Of a stretch of DNA of 64,000 nt, positions 1-10,239 are shown piece after piece; positions within the stretch are counted from its first letter, which is position 1; every line of letters starts with the position of its first letter. Under the pieces are notes generated by a model. That model had not been told where the DNA came from. It saw only the letters and a program-made list of their open reading frames with translations, and did not search any database. The stretch is from Centropristis striata (taxonomy: Eukaryota; Chordata; Actinopteri; Perciformes; Serranidae): contig NC_081517.1 in NCBI RefSeq assembly GCF_030273125.1, positions 19,952,703-20,016,702 on the forward strand, given 5' to 3'. Position numbers and translations under genes: made by a program.

Positions 1-3000
1 TTTTAAATAAGACCATGTCTAGGTTGAGCATTGCCGTTATTTTTTCCATTGTGTACACCTTGATAAGTCGTTCTTTCCATTGATCAACAGTCGGGGGTGA
101 TGGTTTACACCAAGACATAGTTATCATCTTTTTCGCCACCATTATGAGAATTCTAAGTAAATACATTCTTTCTTTACATAAAAAATCGTAGGGAAGCACT
201 CCAAGAACAAAGATCAGTGGGTCACTCTTTATATTAATTTTTAAAATGTTGGAAAGTTCCACCCGTATCCCCTCCCAGAACATTTTCAGTTTAGGACAAT
301 CCCAGAAAATATGTGTGTGATCTCCAACTTGTCCACATTGTCTCCAGCAACGATTTGTCTTTGTTTTGTCAAACTTGGAAATGATAAATGGAGTTTTGAA
401 AAAACGAAGATTCACTTTCCATATGAATTCTTTCCATGTGGGGCTGTTAGTCAATTTGTGTCCATTCTCACACACTTGTTCCCAGGTTTGGTCTTCAATC
501 ACAACATTCATTTCTAGTTCCCACTTTTCCTTTACTTCAAGAGAGCCCCCCGTTACAAACATCTGTAGTAATTTATATAAACGCGAAACAATTTTTTTAC
601 CGTCCTTTTTCTTTATAATCTCAATGAAGAAATGTTCTAAATCGGAAGGTTGTAATATAAGAGATTGCCATTCTTTATGTGAAGTCAAATAGCTTCTCAA
701 CTGCAAAAACCTATAGAAATCTGTGGACACCAAACCAAATTTTTCCTGTAAATGATTAAATGACTTAAGGGTTTCACCATCAAATAAATCATCAATTAGA
801 ATAAGGCCCATATTTTCCCATTCTTTAAATCTTGAGTCAAAATATCTAGGTTTAAAATCTATTATCTCTGAGATTTTCATTGCCCTAGATATAGACTGTG
901 GTGCATTCATTTTTTTTCTTACAGAATTTAAAACCTTGCGTGTACACTTTATCCAGATATTTGTAATCTTATTTTTTGTCCATATCTCATTTGAGCAAAA
1001 CGGTAGTACTTGTAGTGAAACTCCAGGACATGAGTTTTGCTCTAAGGATAGCCATGTTGTTTCCTCATTTTGATTTAACCATTCTACTGCCCCGTGTAAT
1101 TGTGCAGGCCAGTAATATAGTTTTAAATTTGGTACATTTAGGCCACCGCGTGCTTTACTACTAGTCAAGTGTGTAAAATTAATTCTGGGTTTCTTTTTTT
1201 GCCAAATAAAAGAAGAAATCATTTTTTGTAACTTTTTAAATTTTGTTGCTGAAATCCAAATAGGGAGGGACAGAAACAAATATAGCAGTCTGGGTAGAAT
1301 GTTTGATCTAACTGTCTCAATCCTACCAAAGAAGGACAGTGGCAATAATTCCCATCTATCCAGGTCTCTTCGTATCTGTTCAACTAATTTCCCATAATTC
1401 AAATTGTACAGTTTAGAGGCATCCGAGGAAATAGTTATTCCCAAATATCGAAATCCCTGGGGTGACCAGATAAACTTAACCTTATCAGATAATTCTGATG
1501 GCCAACATCCATTCAGCATCATGGCTTCAGATTTCGATTCATTAACTTTGTAACCTGAGGCCACACCGAACTCGTTCAAAAGATTTAAAAGTTCAGGTAT
1601 AGACGTGCTGGGATCCCTAATGTACAAAATGACATCATCCGCATATAATGATAATTTGTGCTCTCTTGTCTTGTCTGATATACCAAGAATCGATGGGTTG
1701 TTTCTGATTAGTTCTGCTAAAGGTTCGATACTTATGGCAAACAAAATTGGAGATAAGCAGCAACCTTGACGTGTTCCTCTTTTCAAAGGGAAACTGTCTG
1801 AGATATGACCGTTAACACTTACTCTGGAAGTAGGGTTTTTATATAGAACTTCAAACCAGTGAATAAATGTTTCATCAAATCCCATTTTACTTAGGACATG
1901 TTCTAGGAATAGCCAGTCCACCCGATCAAATGCCTTCTCGGCATCAAGGCCGAGAAGCATCGATGGGTGAGACTGTGATTGGGCAGTTGAAATTATATTA
2001 AGTGTACGTCTAATATTGTTTATTCCCAGTCTACCAGGTATAAAGCCCGTCTGATCTGGGTGAATCAACTTATTGATGGTCTTCTGAAGTCTTCTCGCTA
2101 TTATAGCAGTTAATATCTTAACATCGTTACATAACAAGCTTATTGGTCTATATGAGGCACAATGTGTGGGATCTTTTCCTTCCTTGTGTATGACCGAAAT
2201 TATTGCCTCTCCCCATGTTCTAGGTGGGTCTCTGGCATTCAGCGCATAGTTATATACTCTCTGCAGAAGGGGCACTAACTCTGCTTGAAAACATTTATAG
2301 AACTCCCCTGGAAACCCGTCCGGGCCCGGTGATTTGTTGTTTTTAAGCTTTTTAATCGTGTTTTTTATTTCCTCTTCAGTGATGGTTTCAACTATAGCTT
2401 TAGATTCATTTTGATTCAATTTAGTAAGATTGATTTGTTTGAGAAATTGTTCAATTTTTACTTTTTTATTGGGAGAAGTCGTTGAATCATAAAGTTGTTC
2501 ATAATACCTAGAAAAGGCATTGGCTATTGCTTTGGGATGAGAAACCAAATTTTTTGAAATTGGGCATGTAACCTTTTGTATTGTTCGGCTTGCTTGTGCT
2601 TTTCTTAGTTGGAAAGTGAGCAGCCTACTTGCTTTGTTCCCTTGTTCATAATATTTTTGATTAGTAAAGCGTAAGGCCCCCTCTGCTTTGTGTGTTAATA
2701 AATCATTCAGTTGCTGTCTAACTTTACTCAGTTCTATGAAAGTAGTGTCCTTATTAGTTTTTTTGTGTTCAGTCTCTAATTTCTTAATTTTTTCTTCTAA
2801 TAATCTTTGGTGTTTTTCACGTTCCTTTTTTAAATTAGAGGATAGTGATATAATTTTGCCCCTCAACACTGCTTTCGCTGTGTCCCACAGGGTGGAAGGG
2901 GAGACTTCGTTGTTATCATTTGTGTCTAAGAAATTTTTTAAACCGTTTTTTATATCTTGAACCACTTCCAGGTTATTTAAAAGTGATACGTTTAATCTCC

Positions 3001-3508
3001 ATAGTTTCTGAGTTTTATTCTGGTCTATACAGAACGACATAATCACCGGGCCATGATCTGAAAGGGTTTGGGGTTCAATACAGCATTCATCCACTCTATG
3101 GGCTTCTTGTTTCGAGATACAGAAGTAATCTATTCTTGAGTGACTCTTATGGACTCTCGAGAATTGAGTGTAGTCTCTAACCTTGGGGTTTTTTATACGC
3201 CAAATGTCTACTAATCCAAGTTCGTTCAGCATATTACACACTGCTTTAGATTTGGATACTTGATATTTTTGTTCAAATGGAAATTTATCAATGCATTTGT
3301 TTATCACACAATTAAAGTCACCCCCTAATATTATCATTCCTTTTGAATTCCCCGCCAGTAGTTGAGCCACCTCCTTAAAGAATCCTGGGTCATCCTCATT
3401 AGGTGCATAGATATTCATAATTGTTACTACAAGTTGTAGGGGTATCTGGTTCAGATACACATTGCCTCCATTAGGGGTACCAAAATATTTAGAGGTAAAA
3501 GCTAATTT
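1..3508 (-). CDS. L1 ORF2, rest of endonuclease, reverse transcriptase and C-terminal domain (partial, off left edge)
   Basis: From 3508 the frame reads KLAFTSKYFGTPNGGNV, then VTIMNIYAPNED and MIILGGDFNCV (endonuclease), NNKSPGPDGFPGEFYKCF, ASYRPISLL, AEKAFDRVDW, RQGCCLSPILFA and LSLYADDVILY (reverse transcriptase, catalytic YADD), and a C-terminal Cys/His-like segment ending ..IFWDCPKLKMFW near position 280. I checked the phase at six points (3478, 2338, 1645, 958, 283, 31) and it is constant; I noticed no stop. The ORF leaves the window at position 1, so its 3' end is unknown. Confidence 0.85.
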
Positions 3509-3512
3509 AGGT

Positions 3513-4804
3513 CAATTTTGCTATCGGAAATTGACTAAATTAATATTTAATACTTTAAATGAATTAAAGTTACTCGATGGGGCACCACCTATTCACTTAG
3601 GAATAGGAAAAGATAGCAAATCATAGTTAATCAGTCTCATAAAGTTAACAAATTATCAATTTGGAACATTGATTATTAATTATGAATATAATTATAATCG
3701 AATTACCTTATTAATATTTAGTAACGGTTGAAGGAATTTTGAGTTCTTTCCATAGCAGAGGTTAGCAAATCACTCATTCATGTGCAACATTAAAGGGAGA
3801 AGCATATTAATCCAAAAACATATTTATTCTAAATAAAGCAAAGCAAACAGAACACACAATAACTAATCTAAAAGACTATTTACAGTGGAAACGTGGTTGA
3901 GAAAGAATGTGTAACAAAATGGCGGCCGAAAGGCGGTCATTTAAATAAATCAAAATGGCGGAAGCCCTTTTGTTCTTGAAGAACAATAGACCATGCGGTC
4001 TTGAAGGTCTATGTGTTGTAGGAAGCCAAAATAAAGTATATTTCGTGTGGATTAGTGTGTGAGCAAATCAAATGAGTTATAGTTAATTTACATGTACAAC
4101 TTGAGATATGTAGAGCAACATTAATCATACAACTTCAAGTGATCTAACTACACAAAATATCCCAACAAATATACTTAAACACACAACAGATCAACACTAT
4201 TGATTAAAGCTTAACAAACTTGTTCTTGCTTACTAACTGCCCAGTACTATACCACAGAGTCCAGAGTTGAAAGGGGAAAGCAGCACTCCTTTTGAGGAAG
4301 AATCTGGTTCCTGGTTGGGTTTTGGTGGTTGTAGCGTTGTTGCTGTTGGCTCCAGAAGCTTGGTGAGGGTCTCTGTGATTATGTCCAGGATAGATCACAG
4401 GCAGGAAACTTAGAAGCGTCGTGGGGGGCCCACTTGGTTTGGGGCCTCACCGGCCTTCGCTTAGAGCTGGAGACAGAGGGAAGGTGTCTGATCTTCCTCC
4501 TGGAAGATCAGACCAGGACAGCAGGCATGCTGTTCCTCAGGGAGTTGAGAAGAGAAGAGCGAAGGGGTGGCTGCAGGACACTTTTGTGTCTCAACCTGGA
4601 AGTTGTATTTCCTGTTGGTATCAGCCAATGAGACGCCTTTAGGTATCTCCAGATACCTGTGGGGGTGGGGGTTGTTTGTCTTTGTTTGGAGGGGGACAAA
4701 GAACGACCTCCATCTTGAAGCATGGAGAGAATTTGTTGACAATAGTAATCACTGCTTTCAGTCTTTAATCCAAATGAAACTTGTGAGAAGCTGTGAGCCC
4801 TACA
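3513..4804. mobile_element. 1.29-kb non-coding insertion in the L1 endonuclease (possible solo LTR)
   Basis: L1 coding similarity stops exactly at 4805 and resumes at 3508. The flanks, on the minus strand, are ACTT (4808-4805) and ACCT (3512-3509), a possible 4-bp target-site duplication with one change. Removing the insertion plus one flank copy (1,296 bp) restores GGA GAA CTT AAA TTA GCT in frame. The insert has no long ORF; it contains two copies of an AAAATGGCGG motif near 3918-3960 and AATAAA-like signals. Clear TG...CA ends are not visible, so the solo-LTR label is only a guess from size and duplication length. Confidence 0.7.
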
Positions 4805-5116
4805 AAGTTCTCCAATGGAACCTACAACTATGACCCAGCGGCCCCTTTTGTCTTGGAGGACCTTCTCTGGGACCAAACATAGGGATTTATGGCAAAGAAT
4901 CGTTACTCCCCTTTTCTTATGATTTTCATATGATGCACTAAATGCCTGTCCCACCCAACCTCTTTTTAACTTAGCATGTTCTTCCTCATTTAAATGGGTT
5001 TCTTGCAGTAGCCCTATCGAACAATTCAACCTTTTTAATTGAGTCAGTATCTTTTTCCTCTTTATCTGGTGATTTAGTCCGTTTACATTATAACTAATAC
5101 ATTTCAGAGTCGTCAT
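4805..5116 (-). CDS. L1 ORF2, endonuclease N-terminal fragment
   Basis: Starts with an ATG and reads MTTLKCISYNVNGLN, then SIGLLQETHL, the first conserved blocks of the L1 apurinic/apyrimidinic-like endonuclease that nicks target DNA. The protein-like sequence continues through LQDKRGRWVIVVGSIGEL and stops matching at 4805, where the inserted element begins. The frame beyond (to 4508) is sequence of the insertion, not L1. The missing continuation resumes at 3508 in the same codon phase. Confidence 0.87.
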
Positions 5117-5682
5117 TTTCTACTATGTGGGAAAAAAAAACAAAACAGAAAACATAGCATAGTTCACCACTTTCTCTCTCTTGACTGTTTTGGTATATTT
5201 GCAACTGAAACTGGTACTTAGTCACCTTGCCGTAGAACAAAGAACGTATGAAACTCCGAAACCAACCGGTAACGTGGTAGAACTTCCAATGAGACCGTGG
5301 GTTACCCTCCTTAAAGAAACATATGGTTAACAGTCCATGTATAACCCACCCCTGATACAAACCTAGTCCGGAAAGGGAGACCAGGCTCCCTGGGAGGGGT
5401 ACACAAAGTGTGTAAGCAGCAGTCCTCGCATTGTCCAAACTCTGCTGCATTGAGTGCCCAAATCAGTCTGTAATAAAGTAAAAAATAAAGAAGGGGGAAA
5501 AAGGAGAAAAGAAAAGAAAAAAAAAAGAAAAAGAAAGGAAGACCCCTGCAGATCTTCTCGCCCGAGCTCTTGATTTTGATTTTGTCAAGCCTTTCGGTGT
5601 CCATCTGTGTAGTAGCTATCTCTCTAATATATCCCACTTATGTCACGTACGTTCCCATTCCTGGTTTATGCGGATTTGAGTC

Positions 5683-6331
5683 TCAGTTGTTTCTGTGATG
5701 ATCTGCACCGCTCATGATGGCCTTGATTTCTTTGGGAGTCAGGATCAGCCCCTTTTTCCCCTGTCTGCCCTGGGTCAGCCATCCGTCCTGTAGTAGCTCT
5801 CTCTCCAGGAGGTCCCGTTCGTCCACGTCTACTTCCACTCCTAGCTCCTGTAGAGTTGACTGGGCTTCACAAAGAGAGGGGAAGGTTTTGACTCCAGTGT
5901 CCAGAAATACCCTTAGCTGTGCTGGATAAGGTGACTGGGCTTTGATGTTGCGTTCCCTGAGTTTCTTAATGACTTCACGCACTTGCTTTCTCTTTCTCTG
6001 GACATCCTGGGAGTAGTCTTGGTCAAAATAATTTTTTTTCCCCTGAAACTCCACGTTTCGTTGGGCCCAGGCTTGCTGGAGCACCGTCTGTTTAACTTTA
6101 AAGTCCAAAAACCGCGCTATTATTGATCTCGGCGGTGCTGTCGGCTTCGGCTTCGGCGCTATGGCCCTGTGAGCCCTCTCCAAGCAAATGTTCATATCTT
6201 CCTGCAACTTCAGAGTTGTCTTAAAGAGATTAGTTATGAACGGAATCATCTCTTTACCCTCTGCGTCCTCCGGTATCCCGTACACTCGGAGGTTGTTCCT
6301 GCGGAGCCTGTTTTCCAGGTCGTCCTGCCTA
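5683..6331 (-). CDS. L1 ORF1 protein, C-terminal part (5' truncated)
   Basis: ORF1p is the RNA-binding chaperone of L1 retrotransposition. The frame is open from the truncation at 6331 to the stop at 5683. It begins RQDDLENRLRRNNLRVYGIP, the classic end of the coiled coil and start of the RRM-like domain, followed by LERAHRAI and the C-terminal-domain block RERNIKAQSPYPAQLRVFLD. The N-terminal coiled coil is missing because the plus-strand L1 abuts here. There is no frameshift in the remaining ~215 codons. A host cellular function is not expected. Confidence 0.88.
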
Positions 6332-8290
6332 GAATAGGAATAGAATAGAAATTGGAGGGCTCGACCATCGAATAGCTCTTTATGCTGACGATGTGATCCT
6401 CTTTCTTAAAAATCTGGAAAATTCTATTCCGGCTATTTTAGACCTAATTGAAAAATGTGGCTATATTTCTGGTTATAAAGTTAATAAATCAAAATCCTCC
6501 ATAATGCTTTTGAATTCAGAAGAAAGGGTGAATCCACCTAATTACACTTGCCATTTTAGAAATGTGAACCATTTTACTTATCTAGGAATTCAGATTGTTC
6601 CGAAACTGGAAGATGTGGTGAACTATAATTATAGTCCAATTATGACTGACATATCCAAATCAGTGGAGAGATGGTCGAGTCTCCAAATCTCACTGATTGG
6701 TAGAATAAATATACTTAAAATGAACGTCCTCCCCAAGGTTCTGTATTTGTTTCAGAATATCCCCTTGCCACCTCCATCAGACTTTTTCTGTAAAATAAAA
6801 AAACTGTTTAACCAATATTTGTGGAATAACAAGCGTCCCAGGCTACGTTTATCCCTTCTATATTTGCCCTTTGATGCAGGAGGGCTGCAATGCCCTAATA
6901 TGCTTTTGTATTATTGGGCAACCCAATTAAGAACTATAATGTTCTATTATGCTGCAGAAAAGCCCCCCATATGGAGAAGTATTGAGTCACTCTCCCTCAG
7001 GCTTCCACTTCCCACGTATATCTACTCTGATAAATATAATAAACTCAAAAAGATCACGCTTAATCCTATAGTTAAAAACATGATTTGTATCTTACATGTC
7101 ACCCGAAGACATTTGAAAGAAAAATCTCCCCTCTCCATTTTTAGCCCAATTTGGGGCAACAATTATTTTGCTCCAGGTAGAGTAGACGGTGGTTTTAAAA
7201 TATGGGCAAATTTGGGGTTGGGACTGGTGAAAGATACTTTTGGGGGGGATGGAAGACTTTTAAGTTTTGAACAACTAATCTCTAAATTTAATATCCCTCG
7301 AAAACATTTTTTCAAATACTTGCAGCTTAGGAGTTTTATCAGGTCTTATCAAAGTGAGTTTACACAAATTCCCCCGGTGTCCACATTAGAGAAAATCCTA
7401 ACTAAAAACCCTTATGGTAGAGGTATGATATCTGAATTGTATGAACTGCTGATGACATCTTCTCCTGATTCCTCTGCCGCTAAGCTTAATGCATGGAGAT
7501 CTGACCTGCAGGAGGAATTGACAATGGAACAATGGAGTAAAGCGTGTAAGTTAGCCCAAACACAGACGGGTAACACACGTCTAAAAATGCTGCAATTTAA
7601 TTGGCTAATGAGAGTGTACATTACACCAGAAAAACTTAACAAATTTAATATGCAGATTCCTGACCTCTGTAATAGATGTGGAGAAGATAAGGGCACATTG
7701 TTCCACTGTATATGGTCATGTCCAAAAATAAAGGAATTTTGGGAAGAGGTTAGAGTAATAATACAGGAGATTTTATCAATTAGACTAGTGAGGGAACCCA
7801 AATTTTTCCTACTGGGCTTATATCCTGTAGGACATAACATAAATGGCTCTGAAAAAATGTTCATAAATATGGGAATACTACAAGCAAAGAGAGTGATAGC
7901 TCTAACGTGGAAAAATATTGGCAAACCAATTATTACGCATTGGTTCAAAGAAATGTCTTTATGTTTACCATTAGAAAAAATTACATATACTCTAAAAGAT
8001 AAACAAGAAATATTTCAGAAAATATGGGGGTGCTACATCCAGTATATTAAGAACAAAGATTTATCTGATGTACTGTGTGAAACAGGGACAGCATAATTTT
8101 TCCCTGTACAGGACCACAATCATATGCTGCATCCTGAAGATTGCTTTATATCATCTGTAAGAACTCTCATGGACTCAAGTGCTCTTATAGAATGTACCCA
8201 ATGTTTGTATAGCGTTTGAATATGTTTGTCTATGTATTTTGTATATCTATGTAAAAACTCTAATAAATATATTGTTGAAAAAAAAAAAAT
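6332..8290 (+). mobile_element. second L1-type LINE (different lineage), plus strand, 5' truncated
   Basis: Begins inside the reverse-transcriptase domain just before LYADDVILFLKNLENS, continues through an intact C-terminal ORF2, a ~180-bp 3' UTR, and ends in TAATAAATATATTG followed by a 10-A run at 8280-8289. Its protein is clearly divergent from the minus-strand L1 at 1-6331 over the same domain, so the two are separate insertions placed head to head. Confidence 0.88.
6345..8096 (+). CDS. L1 ORF2 C-terminal portion (from the RT catalytic motif to the stop)
   Basis: The frame is open from the truncation, GGLDHRIALYADDVILFLKN, to TAA at 8096, about 580 codons. It has the ASGYKVN-like block (SGYKVNKSKSSIMLLN), the YLGI block (FTYLGIQIV), GRINILKMNVLPK and a Cys-rich terminal segment CNRCGEDKGTLFHCIWSCPK. 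These are the thumb and C-terminal Cys domain of L1 ORF2p. Endonuclease and most of the polymerase are missing, so it cannot move itself. The absence of stops suggests recent insertion. Confidence 0.88.
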   Translation: MEIGGLDHRIALYADDVILFLKNLENSIPAILDLIEKCGYISGYKVNKSKSSIMLLNSEERVNPPNYTCHFRNVNHFTYLGIQIVPKLEDVVNYNYSPIMTDISKSVERWSSLQISLIGRINILKMNVLPKVLYLFQNIPLPPPSDFFCKIKKLFNQYLWNNKRPRLRLSLLYLPFDAGGLQCPNMLLYYWATQLRTIMFYYAAEKPPIWRSIESLSLRLPLPTYIYSDKYNKLKKITLNPIVKNMICILHVTRRHLKEKSPLSIFSPIWGNNYFAPGRVDGGFKIWANLGLGLVKDTFGGDGRLLSFEQLISKFNIPRKHFFKYLQLRSFIRSYQSEFTQIPPVSTLEKILTKNPYGRGMISELYELLMTSSPDSSAAKLNAWRSDLQEELTMEQWSKACKLAQTQTGNTRLKMLQFNWLMRVYITPEKLNKFNMQIPDLCNRCGEDKGTLFHCIWSCPKIKEFWEEVRVIIQEILSIRLVREPKFFLLGLYPVGHNINGSEKMFINMGILQAKRVIALTWKNIGKPIITHWFKEMSLCLPLEKITYTLKDKQEIFQKIWGCYIQYIKNKDLSDVLCETGTA

Positions 8291-8440
8291 CATATGGATG
8301 CAGAACTTAGTACAGGAGCTGTATCCACCCTTAACTTGTCTTGGGCAATTTTTTCCATTTTTGAATCCTTTTCATCCTGCCTGTAAACACCACTTAAAAA
8401 ATGTTTACGTGCCATGTTGGTATATATTTTTTTCAGCTAT
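8291..8440 (-). pseudogene. possible L1 ORF1 N-terminal fragment
   Basis: On the minus strand a short frame reads DEKDSKMEKIAQDKLR, which has the composition of an L1 ORF1 N-terminal region. If real, the plus-strand L1 (6332-8290) could have landed inside the ORF1 of the minus-strand L1 with loss of the middle part. No target-site duplication is visible, and the match is only by appearance. Confidence 0.25.
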
Positions 8441-8610
8441 ATGACCTAATAATTGATTTTTATTCTGACTTACTGGATCAACATTTTGACCCAAAAAGAA
8501 ACAAAGAAAAACCAACATAAATGTGATCTTGTGATTGTGTGTGATCCTGTCATCCAGCTCCGGTTTTTATTCTAGTGTGACTCTATTTTATTTGTGTCTT
8601 GTGTGTTTAG

Positions 8611-8857
8611 CGTAACAATTTTGGTCATTTCGTGTATTTTTTAGTCATTTTGTGCCTTTTTTGTGTCTTTTGTTGTGTCTTTTTTAGTCATTTTGTGTCT
8701 TCTTCTGTGTTATTTTTTGGTCATTTTGTCTTCACATTTTGTGACTTTTTTGGTCATTTTGTGTCTTTTTTTAGTCATTTTGTGTCATTCTGTGTCTTTT
8801 TTTGGTCATTTTGTGTCTTTTTAGTCATTTTGTGTCTTTTATAGTCCTTTAGTCAAA
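8611..8857. repeat. minisatellite, imperfect ~20-bp units
   Basis: Roughly a dozen imperfect units based on TTTTAGTCATTTTGTGTCTT, with the TTTTTGGTCATTTTGTGTC variant interspersed. The short ORF over it is just translation of the repeat. Confidence 0.85.
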
Positions 8858-9837
8858 CATAAATTGTGATTTAGATTTTTTTTTTTTAACTTTCAAAACA
8901 CTATCATGCTCAATAAAGAATTTGAAATGTTGCAAATGTGAACAAAGGTTGCACATATGATATAAGAGGGTTACATCCAGTTCTATCATTTTATACTAAA
9001 TATATTTGAGCTTGTCTCCAGTTTTACTTGGTACATCATCATCAAACTGAAACTGGCCTCATGGAGTTTACAGCCAGAACTTAAGAGGTAAATTTACAGT
9101 AGGGCTCCACGCTGCTTTGTTTTCTAGTCTGGAGGTCATGAAGAAAAAATGAGTGCATTACATAGTTGGTAAAAAAATACAAGCTTCTTTAACATTTGAA
9201 TTAGTTTGATTAATTCTCTTCTACAAGTGTGCACCTTCAATTACACTCACACAATCAATCCGTGCACTATTAAATAAAACAGAATTGAAACTTTTTAAGC
9301 ACTTATCAAATGCCACCGCAAATACACGCCCAGGTGGAGTTGTGGATGGATGTCGGGCTTTTAAATCAGATGCTCAGTGGTTGATGACTGTCAGCCACCA
9401 TGATGGACGATGGCATTGTCCATCAGCCCAACAATAATTCAAACAACGATCTGCTGGACAAAGTATGTGATGGTGAGAGCATTTCTTAATAACCTAAAGC
9501 AGAATTTTCTGCAACAAAAAAACACTTTAAAAGCCTACAAATAGACAAGGGAGATAATGAATGTTAGTGTTACCTTAGAGAAACTCTTAACAGATTCAAA
9601 CAGACAGCTGCTAGTTCCAGGCTATATTAAAAAGAAATGTTTATAGTTGCTGTTTAAAGCCGTCCACTGAGTCAGCAAGTGTTCCATATTTTTGAGGTGC
9701 TGTGACTAAAAGCGGCATCCCCAAAGGTTTTTTTATGACGACCCGGGGAACAGTTAAAAGAGCAACTGTGAAGGATCTTAGGGTTCGTGGGGGATTGCAA
9801 AACGGTGGGGAGTCTGTGATATAAAGAGGGGTGAAGC
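8858..9837. other. non-coding stretch, nothing recognised
   Basis: AT-rich DNA between the minisatellite and the LINE remnant. No ORF, tRNA or clear transposon end is seen. Confidence 0.5.
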
Positions 9838-10030
9838 CATTTAGTGCCTTGATAAATAAGAGAAAGACTTTAAAATCAATTCTGAAATATGCAGAAGTGG
9901 CTTGTTTAAAATGAGAATGATATGGTCTCTCGTTTTAGTCTTTGTCCAAACCCTGGCAGCATTATGGATGGTCTCTAGTTTTTCAGTGGCTGCTTTTTTT
10001 AGCCCAGTATACAGGATGTTACAGTTGTCA
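9838..10030 (-). pseudogene. degenerate L2/CR1-type LINE fragment
   Basis: On the minus strand the segment reads LDNCNILYTGLKKAATEKLE, then NAARVWTKTKTRDHIILIL, a decayed version of the LDYCNSLL...LVQNAAARVLTRTKKRDHISPVL block that is intact in the neighbouring element at 10345-12171. It is an older, separate copy. Confidence 0.65.
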
Positions 10031-10239
10031 AGTTGCAGGTGATGATGCGCCACCATTGGCCAGTAGTGATGGTGAGTGTAGAGTGGACCAGGAGAGGAAC
10101 ATTCCCATCTGGGGCCGAACCAGATCCACAGCAGTGAGACCAGCAGGAGTGATGGAGCAGGACCACAGCTCCACACCCTGTGAAGAGAGAGCAGAGAAAA
10201 GTGCGAGTATTCTGGGAAAATAAAAGCTTGTGTCATGTA

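Larger units (their letters stand above)
1..6331 (-). mobile_element. L1-type LINE, minus strand, carrying a 1.3-kb insertion and running off the left edge
   Basis: Reading leftward: C-terminal two thirds of ORF1 (6331-5683), an inter-ORF region of 566 bp (5682-5117), ORF2 endonuclease start (5116-4805), an inserted element (4804-3513), then the rest of the endonuclease, the reverse transcriptase and the C-terminal domain to position 1. The junction at 6331 abuts a second, plus-strand L1. The 3' end is outside the window. Teleost genomes carry many L1 lineages; the open frame suggests this copy is young. Confidence 0.9.

Noticed and set aside
311..692. Overlapping plus-strand ORFs of 68 and 108 codons
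   Set aside because: They lie antisense to the open L1 ORF2 frame and show no protein-family signature.
4508..4804. Continuation of the L1 endonuclease ORF below 4805
   Set aside because: L1 similarity ends at 4805; the remaining codons are chance translation of the inserted element.
6332..8290. Twin-primed (5'-inverted) single L1 insertion
   Set aside because: The minus and plus parts both encode the YADD to C-terminal domain and differ greatly in sequence, so they are two elements.
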